A stretch of 64,000 nt of DNA, from contig JAVKEN010000009.1 of assembly GCA_040221415.1 (NCBI GenBank), positions 21,753 to 85,752 on the forward strand. The letters are read 5' to 3'. Source of the DNA: JAVKEN01 sp040221415. Its GTDB lineage: Bacteria; Pseudomonadota; Alphaproteobacteria; Rickettsiales; JABSSG01. The notes under the pieces were generated by a model that was not told the origin of the DNA, searched no databases, and was given only the letters and a program-made list of their open reading frames with translations. This document shows, in pieces, positions 8,713 to 17,347 of this stretch (positions are counted from its first letter, which is position 1; each line of letters begins with the position of its first letter). The position numbers and the translations under genes were made by a program.

Positions 8713-9798
8713 ATGAATCTCAGAGTCTTTACAGTTGGGTTTGCAATATTCACCATGTTTTTTGGTGCTGGCAACATCACACTTCCGCTAATATTAGCAC
8801 AAAAATGGCCCTCTAACTGGGTTTTAAGTTATGTTGGATTCAGTATAACTGCCGTGCTGATTACTTTACTTGGTCTAATCTCAGCTGTACACGCTGGTAG
8901 CACTCAAAACTTTTTTAAACCTTTAGGAGTCAAAATAGGGTTCCTAGTGCAATTAGTTTTAATATTAATCGAGGGTCCCTTTGGGGTCGTACCGAGATGC
9001 TTGATAGTTGCATTTGGTGGAATAAAGACTGTTTTTCCTGATGTAATCAATTGGTCATTCTACCTTCTTTGTTCAATAGTAATTTTTTATTACGCAGTAA
9101 GCAAAAAGAGACTGGTTTCAAGCATAGGAAATTATATCACCCCTATCTTACTAACAATGCTTTTAGGAATCTTTCTATTTATTTTCTTCAAGGATGGAAC
9201 AGTAGTAAGTAATCATCTTTCATACAGAGAGGAAATCTTTTATGATGGCCTCCTAACTGGATATTTAACTTACGACCTACCAGGAGCAATTTATTTTACC
9301 GGAATTTCTATAGTATATTTAAAAAGTCTAAACACCGACCAAAGTAAAAATTTCAAACTAGGAATGTATGCAAGCCTAGTAAGCGCTGTTATTTTATTAT
9401 TAGTTTATTTGGCATTTTTCTATATTGGCGTAAAAAATATAGATCTCATAAAGAATGTGCCACCAGAGAAAATTCTACCAACCATTATCGTAGAATCATT
9501 TGGTAAAATTTTTGCTATTATATTTTCTTCATTTATTTTCATTGCTTGTATAACGACAGCAATAGCAGCGATAACAATATGGACAGATTTCCTTTTCTTA
9601 TACATTCCATCAAATAAAACTGCATATATGGTCGCTTTAATAGTAAGCTTAGGCATTGCATCTTTTGTTGCAATGTTTGACTTCACAGGGCTGATCCACC
9701 TTCTTTCACCTGTCTTGAATTTTGTATATCCAATTTTAATAGGACTTTCTATATTTAACATTTATACTAAACAGAAAAGACGACTTTCTGATGGTTGA
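8713..9798 (+). CDS. brnQ: BrnQ-family branched-chain amino acid transporter
   Basis: This polytopic inner-membrane protein has about 10-12 hydrophobic segments. The N-terminal FTMFFGAGNITLPLIL signature and the VVPRCLIVAFGG motif are typical of the LIVCS (BrnQ) cation symporter family, which imports leucine, isoleucine and valine. At about 361 residues it is shorter than the usual 430-440. The ATG at 8713 is preferred to an in-frame TTG at 8692, because neither has a clear ribosome site and the motif needs only a short leader. Its end overlaps the ELM1 start by 8 bases, so brnQ, ELM1 and mutM form one transcription unit. Amino-acid import fits an auxotrophic intracellular bacterium; substrate specificity is inferred. 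Confidence 0.85.
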   Translation: MNLRVFTVGFAIFTMFFGAGNITLPLILAQKWPSNWVLSYVGFSITAVLITLLGLISAVHAGSTQNFFKPLGVKIGFLVQLVLILIEGPFGVVPRCLIVAFGGIKTVFPDVINWSFYLLCSIVIFYYAVSKKRLVSSIGNYITPILLTMLLGIFLFIFFKDGTVVSNHLSYREEIFYDGLLTGYLTYDLPGAIYFTGISIVYLKSLNTDQSKNFKLGMYASLVSAVILLLVYLAFFYIGVKNIDLIKNVPPEKILPTIIVESFGKIFAIIFSSFIFIACITTAIAAITIWTDFLFLYIPSNKTAYMVALIVSLGIASFVAMFDFTGLIHLLSPVLNFVYPILIGLSIFNIYTKQKRRLSDG

Positions 9799-10780
9799 TT
9801 GTTGGGTAATAACAGATGGAAATGCTGGGGCTAGATCTCAAGCAATTGGGTTGGCGGAATCTTTGGGCATAAAGTTTGAAGAAAAAACATTTAGGCTAAA
9901 AGCTCCTTTTAGATTATTTGCTCCATATATTAAATTCAATTATTTAAAGTATAAATCTGAGAATAACAGCAAGTTTAGTGGACCTCTTCCCAAGCTTGCA
10001 ATTATTTGCGGAAACAGCGCCCGCTCAATAGGGTCGTATTTAAAAAAACAAAGCCCAAAAATATTCACAATATTTATTCAGGACCCCAAAATAAGCCCAA
10101 AATATTTCGACTTAGTCATTGCGCCAAATCATGATAAAATAACTGGACCAAATGTTATCAAAACATTTTTTGCTTTAAATAGAGTCACAAAAGAAAAACT
10201 CCAGAATGAAGAAGAAAATCATTCAAAAATTTTTAAAAATTTAACCAAACCTTTTAATACCATCTTAATTGGAGGAACAACAAAGAAATATTCTATGTCT
10301 ATAAAGGCATGTAATAAATTTATTGAGGATCTAAAATACATCCTCACCCATCATAAAGGCTCTTTTCTTATCACCAACTCTCGTAGAACACCAAAATACT
10401 TAAACAACAAAATTCATGAAATAATTCAAGGCAAAGACAATATAGTTTTTTATGATTATCACTCTGCAAACAACAATCCATTTTTTGCATTTCTAGCGAA
10501 AGCTAATCAAATATTTATTACAAACGATTCAATATCAATGCTGTCTGAAGCGAAAGCTACAGATTCTGACGTAGCTGTGATACCTCTATTGGGACACAAT
10601 AAAACTAAAGTAGCAAAAGTATTTGATAATTTGTTACAAAAAGAACAAATTTCCCTTTTTAAAAATTCTAAATATAAAAAGCAAAAGAAAGATAAGATGC
10701 GAGAAACTGACTCAGTAGCAGAAAAAGTCAGGTCTATTCTAATCAGCAAAGGGGTTCTTAAAAAAACCTATCTTAAATAA
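9791..10780 (+). CDS. ELM1 (mitochondrial fission) / DUF1022 family protein
   Basis: The N-terminus WVITDGNAGARSQAIGLAESLG matches the start of the ELM1 family, found in alphaproteobacteria and plants; plant ELM1 recruits dynamin-related DRP3 to mitochondria. The layout resembles a GT-B glycosyltransferase: an N-terminal half with ICGNSARSIG and a C-terminal half with FITNDSISMLSEAKAT, like the acceptor/nucleotide regions of such enzymes. The bacterial function is not established. At 329 residues it has normal length. It overlaps brnQ by 8 bases and is followed immediately by the mutM ATG. A role in envelope glycan synthesis is a guess. Confidence 0.85.
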   Translation: MVDCWVITDGNAGARSQAIGLAESLGIKFEEKTFRLKAPFRLFAPYIKFNYLKYKSENNSKFSGPLPKLAIICGNSARSIGSYLKKQSPKIFTIFIQDPKISPKYFDLVIAPNHDKITGPNVIKTFFALNRVTKEKLQNEEENHSKIFKNLTKPFNTILIGGTTKKYSMSIKACNKFIEDLKYILTHHKGSFLITNSRRTPKYLNNKIHEIIQGKDNIVFYDYHSANNNPFFAFLAKANQIFITNDSISMLSEAKATDSDVAVIPLLGHNKTKVAKVFDNLLQKEQISLFKNSKYKKQKKDKMRETDSVAEKVRSILISKGVLKKTYLK

Positions 10781-11599
10781 ATGCCTGAGCTTCCTGAAGT
10801 AGAGACTATTTTATGTGGACTAACGCCTTATATTGATGGAGCTGAGATTAAAAGCATAATTCTGAATAGAGGAAATTTGCGTATTCCAATTCCAGAAGAA
10901 TTATCCCTTTTAAAAAATGCTCGAATCGTGAACTATGCACGAAGAGGAAAGTATATAATACTAAGTTTAGACAATGAAAAATCTATAATCATACATCTTG
11001 GTATGAGCGGAAAACTCTTATTAAGTAAAGATAATAATTACGTGCCAAGAAAACATGATCATGTGCAATTTATTCTAAATAAAGAAGTGCAATTCGTTTT
11101 AAATGATCCAAGAAGATTTGGCTTAGTCACCTACACCGCAACTAGCGAATTAGAGTCGCACAAACTCTTATCTCATCTTGGAGTAGAGCCTTTAACTGAA
11201 AACTTCAGCGCTGAATATTTAGCAAATGCATGCAAGAATAAGTCCAAGCCAATAAAAAACTTAATTATGGATAATTCTATTGTCGTTGGTGTTGGAAATA
11301 TTTACGCTTGCGAAAGCCTATTCAAAGCAAAAGTCTCTCCTTTTAGGCCTGCAATGCAACTAGGCTCTACAGAAATAGACACTCTTACATCCACTATCAA
11401 AGAAGTCCTCCTAGAAGCGATTAAGGCCGGGGGTTCCACATTAAAAGACTATGCGCAATTAGATGGGGTCTCAGGATATTTTCAGCATCAATTCTCAGTT
11501 TATAACCAAGAAAAATGTAAAATTTGTGATAGCGACATCTTAAAAAAGTCACAGGCAGGAAGAAGCACCTTCTTTTGTGCTAATTGCCAAACTGAATAA
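10781..11599 (+). CDS. mutM: Formamidopyrimidine-DNA glycosylase (Fpg/MutM)
   Basis: This bifunctional glycosylase/AP lyase removes 8-oxoguanine and formamidopyrimidines. The N-terminus MPELPEVETI supplies the catalytic Pro2 and Glu3, with YARRGKYIIL carrying the conserved Lys of the family. The helix-two-turn-helix region (GVGNIYACESLF) and a C-terminal zinc finger (Cys246, Cys249, Cys266, Cys269; C-x2-C-x16-C-x2-C) are complete. At 272 residues it has normal length. Its ATG directly follows the ELM1 stop. The final 20 bases overlap the opposite-strand amidase gene. Together with mutL, nth and the uracil glycosylase it gives the window a notable DNA-repair set. Confidence 0.97.
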   Translation: MPELPEVETILCGLTPYIDGAEIKSIILNRGNLRIPIPEELSLLKNARIVNYARRGKYIILSLDNEKSIIIHLGMSGKLLLSKDNNYVPRKHDHVQFILNKEVQFVLNDPRRFGLVTYTATSELESHKLLSHLGVEPLTENFSAEYLANACKNKSKPIKNLIMDNSIVVGVGNIYACESLFKAKVSPFRPAMQLGSTEIDTLTSTIKEVLLEAIKAGGSTLKDYAQLDGVSGYFQHQFSVYNQEKCKICDSDILKKSQAGRSTFFCANCQTE

Positions 11600-12329
11600 A
11601 TCTCTCTGCAACTGATGTCAAGACTTCCAAAGTAAGCTCATCCAAACTATCTGAAATGTCTTTTTGTATGAACCTTCTTTTAAAGGCAACTATTACATAG
11701 GAAAAATCTTTATCATAGATATCATTCAAATCTATTAAATAGCCAATTTCTTTCAGTAATTTTTTAGCAAGATAAACATTGTTATTGTGATCACCTGGCC
11801 TAGCTTTGATAACGTTGTTTCCAAATGCATCGACATCTATATCATGAAAAATTCCTATTCCTTCTTGATTCATAGATTTCCAGTCAAAGTTCTCTCCTGG
11901 ATCTTGCTTGCGTTGAGGAGCTATATCTGAGTGAGCAACAATATTTCTTTGGTCAATATTAAACCGCTTCATTAAATCTTTGCACAGCCCTTCAAGTGCA
12001 TTCATTTGTTTGTTGGTAAATTTGCTTTGATTACCTTTCTCATCTGTATCTACTAATTCAAACCCTATAGAGTACTCATTCAGACCTTTTCTGCCTCTCC
12101 AAAAGCTTTCTCCAGCATGCCACGCTTTTTTCATTGGGTCGACTAATTGAAAAACCTCTCCCGCCAAATCTATTAAATAATGTGAGCTTACTTCCCTATC
12201 CGTTTTGCCCATTAGCATTTTCAATGACTCTTCAAATGTCAGCTCAGTGCTATGGAAAACAAAACTATCAATAACCTTGGAGCTTCTATCTGAATAATAT
12301 TTTGCTTTATATTGAGTTGCAATTTCCAT
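11580..12329 (-). CDS. N-acetylmuramoyl-L-alanine amidase (AmpD/Amidase_2 family)
   Basis: This zinc amidase cleaves the bond between MurNAc and the stem peptide of peptidoglycan fragments. Zinc ligands are visible as His26 (VFHSTE), His133 (VAHSDIAPQRK) and Asp143 (QDPGENFDW), with the family's SSHYLID and WHAGES motifs between. Residues from about 160 to 249 form an extra helical domain resembling a peptidoglycan-binding module. No signal peptide is evident, which suits a cytoplasmic AmpD-like recycling enzyme, although many Rickettsiales amidases of this type are assigned to the envelope. It begins 3 bases after the upstream gene and overlaps mutM at its 3' end. Confidence 0.9.
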   Translation of the reverse strand: MEIATQYKAKYYSDRSSKVIDSFVFHSTELTFEESLKMLMGKTDREVSSHYLIDLAGEVFQLVDPMKKAWHAGESFWRGRKGLNEYSIGFELVDTDEKGNQSKFTNKQMNALEGLCKDLMKRFNIDQRNIVAHSDIAPQRKQDPGENFDWKSMNQEGIGIFHDIDVDAFGNNVIKARPGDHNNNVYLAKKLLKEIGYLIDLNDIYDKDFSYVIVAFKRRFIQKDISDSLDELTLEVLTSVAERFIQFGN

Positions 12330-12332
12330 TCT

Positions 12333-13001
12333 TTAGAATTTACTATGTGGACTCACTCCATCAAGAACAATCTCCATATCATAAATTTTAATATCCTTGA
12401 AACGAGTACTAAAAAAGTTCTTAGCTAAAATAATATTATCTTTATTAGAAAATTGTGCAGCTTCTAGAAAATATATTCTGTTTGCCACTTTAGGATAATC
12501 TGCATGATTGATTTCAAAATTTATATATTTAGGATCTTTCTTGGACTTAGATAATTCCGAGGGACGAACGGTTATAAAGAAGAATTCTCCGTTATTTAAA
12601 CTAGTAAACATCCCTGTTCCCTGAAACTTGCTGTAAGATAACTTGTCCTGGGTATATTTTTGGTGCTTTGTGCTATGCTGTTCTTCATATCTCTTTTTAC
12701 CATAAGAGTCTACTTGCCACAGCCTAATCTGAGCATTCGATACAGGAACACAGTTTTTATCTTTAACCACACCTCTGATGATAATTTTCTGATTATATGA
12801 GTCAAAGAAACCACCCTCTACTCTTGTTAAATCATTATCACTAGCAAATTTAGCAGGCCTACGATCAACCTTGTGTTTTTTTGTCGGAATGCATTTTTTA
12901 TAAACCTCGTACTTGCTGTCTTTCTTTTTGTTATAAGATTTAGCAAAAGATTCAACGCTAAAGAATACACAGACTAATAAAGCTATTTTTAGAAATTTCA
13001 T
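12333..13001 (-). CDS. Exported intradiol-dioxygenase-fold protein, apparently without iron ligands
   Basis: A signal peptide (cleavage near SFA-K, residue 20) precedes a beta-rich domain. IIIRGVVKDKNCVPVSNAQIRLWQVDSYG and NRIYFLEA match the protocatechuate 3,4-dioxygenase beta-sandwich core. Homologous enzymes bind ferric iron through two Tyr and a His-x-His pair. By eye, the His-x-His position reads Tyr159-Ile-Asn161, the first Tyr aligns with Lys103 and the second with about Leu150. The protein is therefore probably not a working dioxygenase, and may be a periplasmic structural or binding protein. The alignment in the low-complexity Lys/Ser loops is uncertain. It sits between the amidase and a membrane pentapeptide protein, which suggests an envelope role. 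Confidence 0.75.
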   Translation of the reverse strand: MKFLKIALLVCVFFSVESFAKSYNKKKDSKYEVYKKCIPTKKHKVDRRPAKFASDNDLTRVEGGFFDSYNQKIIIRGVVKDKNCVPVSNAQIRLWQVDSYGKKRYEEQHSTKHQKYTQDKLSYSKFQGTGMFTSLNNGEFFFITVRPSELSKSKKDPKYINFEINHADYPKVANRIYFLEAAQFSNKDNIILAKNFFSTRFKDIKIYDMEIVLDGVSPHSKF

Positions 13002-13029
13002 TTAAAGCTACAATTTTAGGAATATGATA

Positions 13030-13878
13030 TTATTTATTTGCCAAACCTTCAACATAATCAATTCTTGAATGCTCAAGTTTGGCACCCTCCATTTTAGTAC
13101 CAAGCAAACTAACACCTCTTAGATTGGCAAAATGAAGCTTTGCTTCTTTCAAATTAGCATTTCTAAGACTAGAATCCACTAATTTAGCATTACTGAAGTC
13201 AGCACCTTCAAAATTCACCTTATCCATATCTGCATTATAAATATTTGCTTTAGAAAGATTAGCACCAGACATATTAGCGCCGTTTAAAATGCAGTCAGAC
13301 AGATTTGCGCCTGATAGGTTTGCTCCCGCTAGATTTGCGCCTGATAGGTTTGCTCCCGCTAGATTAATCTTTTGCATATCGGAGTCCACAAAAGAAGAAT
13401 GGTCTAAATCACAAAACTCTAGATTTGCCTTATTTAATATAGCTCGATTAACCGTAGCCCCTCGAAGTCTTGATCCCTTTAAGCTCGCAAAAGAAAAATC
13501 TACACCTGTTAAGTCTGCATTTTCTAACACAGCTAAATCCATTGAAGAAGAACTTAAATTTACTCCTCTTAAATTAACATATTTCATATATATGCCATTT
13601 AAGTCAGAACGTGATAAATTAAAACCAAATCTTTCAGTAATATTTATTGGCTTTCCCTCAGCTTTCAGCTTTAGTATATAACTTTCGAGCTCTTCCTTGC
13701 TGATATGTTTCGCCTTACCTTTCTGAAAGATTCTTTTTATGTCTTTCCCAAAAGTGTTTTTATCGTCCGCTTGGGTGTTGGTGGAAAAGAAATTATAAAA
13801 ATATAAAGCTATCGCTAGTGTACATATCACTAGCAAATTCCACCCTATAACAATGTTAGTATTGCTTCTTTTAGACAC
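13030..13878 (-). CDS. Membrane-anchored pentapeptide-repeat protein
   Basis: This 282-residue protein has an N-terminal transmembrane anchor (about residues 10-30), a charged linker, and then about 35 tandem pentapeptides of A(N/D)LxX type (residues 80-275; NLSGANLAGANLSGANL is the most regular part). These fold as a right-handed quadrilateral beta-helix. The anchor places the helix probably in the periplasm. The start is GTG, preceded by AGAGAAAATA. A perfect 30-base tandem duplication lies in the most regular part (13301-13360). The function is unknown; some pentapeptide proteins mimic DNA and protect gyrase, but the membrane anchor argues against that here. Confidence 0.88.
   Translation of the reverse strand: MSKRSNTNIVIGWNLLVICTLAIALYFYNFFSTNTQADDKNTFGKDIKRIFQKGKAKHISKEELESYILKLKAEGKPINITERFGFNLSRSDLNGIYMKYVNLRGVNLSSSSMDLAVLENADLTGVDFSFASLKGSRLRGATVNRAILNKANLEFCDLDHSSFVDSDMQKINLAGANLSGANLAGANLSGANLSDCILNGANMSGANLSKANIYNADMDKVNFEGADFSNAKLVDSSLRNANLKEAKLHFANLRGVSLLGTKMEGAKLEHSRIDYVEGLANK
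13301..13360 (+). repeat. Perfect 2 x 30-base tandem repeat inside the pentapeptide gene
   Basis: Bases 13301-13330 and 13331-13360 are identical, and the next five bases (AGATT) start a third copy. Each unit encodes two pentapeptides on the minus strand, so gain or loss of one unit keeps the reading frame. Identity down to third codon positions indicates a recent duplication or ongoing slippage. Confidence 0.95.
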
Positions 13879-14002
13879 TATTTTCTCTTTTTTTTATATA
13901 TCATACTATACGAAGGTTAACGATAAATTAACGCCAACTTAGAATTGAAAGTTATAAATAGTTCAAGTAAGAATAATAGAGATGTAAATTGTATATAAGC
14001 TC

Positions 14003-15070
14003 GTGAAATTTTCTTTTTTATCAACGACAGCCAAAATTTTATTGCTAGGATTCATAGCAATTGCTGTTTACAAAGGAAATCAGCAGCATTTAAAAGATTT
14101 TATACAAAATATTTTTTATACAAAAGATGAACCGACAAAAATAGAGTTAAAAACAAATTCTAAAATTAATAACTCTCACTCTCTCTCCGCTAAATCTAAG
14201 AATAATCAGAGAAAAAGAGTCTCGTCTGGAGAGCAATCTTTCATTAGCCAAAAAGCTGCTGATGTTTTCGATCATTTGATGGATAACCCACAATTTTATC
14301 ATTTAGTTGAAAATATTTTAAAAGAATCGTCGTCTAAGCAAGGTGCTATCATAGAAAATGACCCCGCTTTCCAGCCTATTATAAAATCTTATTTGCAATT
14401 CGGCAAAGGACCTCGGGCTTACTGTGGAGACCAAGTAACTATTGACTTTAAAATAGCCTCGTCTGAAGACGCCAACAATCTACATAACCTTCCCAAGAAA
14501 ACATCAACATTTTTTCTAGGAGATAGAAAGAATAACATCCATTTGGGAGTACAGAACTCAATAGTAAATCTGCAAGAAAAATCTCTCATCAAATCAATTT
14601 TCTTTGACGACTTACTGCAAAGAACCGCTTTGGATCTAAAATACAAAAAATCATCTAACGCAAAGGTAGCAGAGATTAATCTAGTAAAAATTACTAAGCC
14701 TTACAAACCATCTAATCTAATCGTTCACTACACAAGGAATTCACCACCAGGGTCTCTTCCTCCATTCTGCGGAGAGCTTTATAGCTTTTCATATAAAGTC
14801 CTTAATATTAATGGAAAAGTTTTATATGATTCTAAGAAAAATAAGAAAATACAGAACTTAGAGATTAATAATACAATTCCTCGTGAAGTTATCCAAGCTT
14901 TGCTTTCAGCGCCAATAAAAAATATGGGTCTAACAATTATTGGCACAAAGAAAAATATCCTAGCCTCTTTTGGAAATAAGAACATCTTCAACTTGAATAA
15001 AGTTAATTACTCTTCCAACAAATTGTTAGTTGTAAATCTCCAAGCTATCACTCCTGATCAGCCTTCGTAA
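14003..15070 (+). CDS. Membrane-anchored protein with two degenerate FKBP-like domains
   Basis: The GTG start is followed by one N-terminal transmembrane helix (residues 9-24) and a Lys/Ser-rich linker to about residue 75. Residues 130-200 (FGKGPRAYCGDQVTIDFKI, then FFLGD and HLGVQNSIVNL) follow the strand order of FKBP-type prolyl isomerases. A second such segment follows at about 245-320 (PPFCGELYSFSYKVLNINGKVLYDS). The aromatic active-site residues of FKBPs are not obvious, so catalysis is doubtful. A role as an envelope folding or scaffold protein is inference. No ATG exists in frame before residue 90, so the GTG start is needed to include the anchor. The last 23 bases overlap tatD on the opposite strand. 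Confidence 0.65.
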   Translation: MKFSFLSTTAKILLLGFIAIAVYKGNQQHLKDFIQNIFYTKDEPTKIELKTNSKINNSHSLSAKSKNNQRKRVSSGEQSFISQKAADVFDHLMDNPQFYHLVENILKESSSKQGAIIENDPAFQPIIKSYLQFGKGPRAYCGDQVTIDFKIASSEDANNLHNLPKKTSTFFLGDRKNNIHLGVQNSIVNLQEKSLIKSIFFDDLLQRTALDLKYKKSSNAKVAEINLVKITKPYKPSNLIVHYTRNSPPGSLPPFCGELYSFSYKVLNINGKVLYDSKKNKKIQNLEINNTIPREVIQALLSAPIKNMGLTIIGTKKNILASFGNKNIFNLNKVNYSSNKLLVVNLQAITPDQPS

Positions 15071-15827
15071 AAAGCTTAAAGAAGTTCTCAGTTGTTTTCT
15101 CTGCGCATTCTTCAACAGAAATATTTTTTAAATCCGCAAGGAACTCAAGAGTATTTTTTGTGTAGGCCGGTTCACATGTCTTTCCTCTAAAAGGAACAGG
15201 AGCCAAAAATGGTGCATCCGTCTCAACCAATAGCCTATTCATTGGTATTTTCTTGATAACATCTTGGATCTTGGTTGCATTCTTAAAAGTCAGAATCCCA
15301 GAAACCGATATAGAAAGACCCATTTCTATCACAGCATCAGCAAGCCTCTGGGAAGAAGTAAAACAGTGAATCAAACCAGGAAACTCTCCCTTTTTCATCT
15401 CATCTGTTAAAATAGATATTGTATCTTCATCAGCTTCACGGGTATGAATGATGATAGGCATAGCCAGCTCTCTAGCAACTTCTATATGTTTAATAAAAGA
15501 TTGCTTTTGTTTTTCTCTATCTGAGTACTCATAATAATAATCTAACCCTGTCTCACCAATTCCGATAACCTTCTCTTTTTTTGCTAAGTGCAATAATTGA
15601 TCAATCTCACTAAATTCTTTTTCTACTTCATGGGGATGAACTCCAACTGAGCAATAAATATTTTTGTACTTCTTAGCAATTAAATGTATGTCATCAAATT
15701 CCGATAATTTAGTGCAGATAGTTTGCATCAGTTTGACATCATTCTCTAAAGCCCTATTGATTACATCATCGAGGTAGTCTTTGAACTGAGGGAAATTTAA
15801 ATGACAATGAGAATCAACAATATACAT
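15048..15827 (-). CDS. tatD: TatD-family metal-dependent hydrolase
   Basis: This TIM-barrel deoxyribonuclease-type hydrolase of 259 residues keeps the metal-site motifs: DSHCHL with His7 and His9, IGIGETGLDYYY with the bridging Glu, IIIHTREAD, GLIHCFTSS and VETDAPFLAPVPFRGK. Family members have 3'-5' DNase activity, and the gene commonly follows metG and holB, as here. The start ATG overlaps the metG TGA by one base (TGATG), so it is the last gene of a holB-metG-tatD unit. It is also called ycfH; the physiological substrate is not certain. Confidence 0.95.
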   Translation of the reverse strand: MYIVDSHCHLNFPQFKDYLDDVINRALENDVKLMQTICTKLSEFDDIHLIAKKYKNIYCSVGVHPHEVEKEFSEIDQLLHLAKKEKVIGIGETGLDYYYEYSDREKQKQSFIKHIEVARELAMPIIIHTREADEDTISILTDEMKKGEFPGLIHCFTSSQRLADAVIEMGLSISVSGILTFKNATKIQDVIKKIPMNRLLVETDAPFLAPVPFRGKTCEPAYTKNTLEFLADLKNISVEECAEKTTENFFKLFTKADQE

Positions 15828-17347
15828 CAGTCAATCTTTCTAAAAATTATTCCTGGTTTCACTATTTTCTGCCCAGGCTTTACGGCATAATTTTTGCTAA
15901 GTAGTTTAAAAGAGATTTCTCTAGAATCTATTCCTAATAATTCTAAAATATTATTAGCAGCTTCCGGTAAAAATGGAGAAAGCAAAATGGCTATATACCT
16001 AATCACTTCACATAATTCATATAGAACTTTTTGCATTTCTTTTTCATCAGTTTTTTTGAGATCCCATGGAGCTGCATCATTCACATACTCATTGCCTTTT
16101 TCTGCAAGCAAGATGATTTCATTTAGAGCCTTATCATACTCATGTTTGTCAAATCTTGACTTTACCTTAGTAAAAACCTGCTGAGTATACTCTAAAAGAT
16201 CTCTTTTATACAATTCGTCTAAATCAGAAATATTAGGAACAGCTTCACCGCAATTTTTATGGACCATTGACATAGTACGCTGAATTAGATTGCCAATCTT
16301 ATTTGCAAGTTCGCCATTAATCCTGGTGCGCAAAGTATTTTGAGAAAAGGTTCCATCTTGACCAAATGAAATCTCCTTCATTAGATAATACCTTGTTTCA
16401 TCTAATCCATAATCTTCAATTAATTTGATAGGGTCAATAACATTGCCAAGCGACTTTGACATTTTTTCTCCCTCAGCTAACCACCACCCATGACTAACTA
16501 TTTGTTTTGGAAGCTTGATCCCAGCAGCGAGCAAGAATGCAGGCCAATATATTGCGTGAAATCTAGTAATGTCTTTACCGACCATATGAATATCCGCAGG
16601 CCAGAAATCTTTGTATAATTCACCATTAATATTTGGATAACCAAGGGCATTGATATAATTTGTCAATGCGTCTAACCAAACATACATTACATGCTTTTCA
16701 TCTCCAGGAACAGGAATACCCCAGTCAAAACTAGTTCGAGAAATTGATAAATCTTCTAAGCCTTGTTCAACAAATTTTCTAACCTCGTTCATACGAGATT
16801 TTGGATAAATAAAATTTGGATTTTTATCATAAAAATCTAAAAGCTTCTCACCCATTGTTGAAAGTTTAAAGAAGTAGCTTTCCTCCGCAAGCCACTGAAC
16901 TTCTGCTCCTGTCGGAGCTTTTCCATCTACGAGCTCATCTTCCGAATAGAATGCCTCATCTTTAATTGCATACCACCCAGAATACTCACCCTTATATATA
17001 TAACCTTTTTCATCCAGAATCTTCCAAAACGCCTTTGCTCCCTCTTTATGCCTCTCTTCAGTTGTGCGAATAAAGTCATCATTGCTGAAATTCATTTTTT
17101 TGGTTAGTTCTCTGAATTTATCAGCCACTCCGTCAGAAAATTTTTGTGTTGGGATGTTCTTTGCTTCCGCTGCCTTTTCTATTTTCTGTCCATGTTCGTC
17201 AGTTCCTGTAAGGAACAATACTTTATACCCTTCTGCTCTCTTGAATCTTGCGACTACATCACATACTAAGGTTGTATACGCACTCCCTATATGTGGTCGA
17301 TCATTAACGTAATATATCGGAGTTGTTATATAAAAGTTTTTTGACAT
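15827..17347 (-). CDS. metG: Methionine--tRNA ligase
   Basis: This class I synthetase charges initiator and elongator tRNA-Met. The N-terminus ITTPIYYVNDRPHIGSAY holds the HIGH-type motif (HIG at about 20), and GEKMSKSLGN holds a canonical KMSKS loop (Lys295-Ser299). At 506 residues it contains the catalytic and anticodon-binding domains and lacks the C-terminal EMAP-like tRNA-binding extension of longer MetG proteins, which is usual in this lineage. Its start overlaps the holB 3' end by 22 bases and its stop overlaps the tatD start by one base, so the three genes are translationally linked. Confidence 0.97.
   Translation of the reverse strand: MSKNFYITTPIYYVNDRPHIGSAYTTLVCDVVARFKRAEGYKVLFLTGTDEHGQKIEKAAEAKNIPTQKFSDGVADKFRELTKKMNFSNDDFIRTTEERHKEGAKAFWKILDEKGYIYKGEYSGWYAIKDEAFYSEDELVDGKAPTGAEVQWLAEESYFFKLSTMGEKLLDFYDKNPNFIYPKSRMNEVRKFVEQGLEDLSISRTSFDWGIPVPGDEKHVMYVWLDALTNYINALGYPNINGELYKDFWPADIHMVGKDITRFHAIYWPAFLLAAGIKLPKQIVSHGWWLAEGEKMSKSLGNVIDPIKLIEDYGLDETRYYLMKEISFGQDGTFSQNTLRTRINGELANKIGNLIQRTMSMVHKNCGEAVPNISDLDELYKRDLLEYTQQVFTKVKSRFDKHEYDKALNEIILLAEKGNEYVNDAAPWDLKKTDEKEMQKVLYELCEVIRYIAILLSPFLPEAANNILELLGIDSREISFKLLSKNYAVKPGQKIVKPGIIFRKID

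Noticed and set aside
13301..13365. Repeat array resembling a small CRISPR
   Set aside because: The units are directly adjacent with no spacers and lie in frame within a pentapeptide gene.
13289..13681. Plus-strand open frame with repeated RFAPDRFAPA units, looking like a repeat protein
   Set aside because: It is the antisense shadow of the pentapeptide repeats; the tandem DNA repeat creates apparent repeats in any frame.
13944..14002. Sigma-70 promoter before the FKBP-like gene
   Set aside because: A TTGAAA box is present, but no good -10 box lies at 16-18 bases; too weak to call in such A+T-rich sequence.
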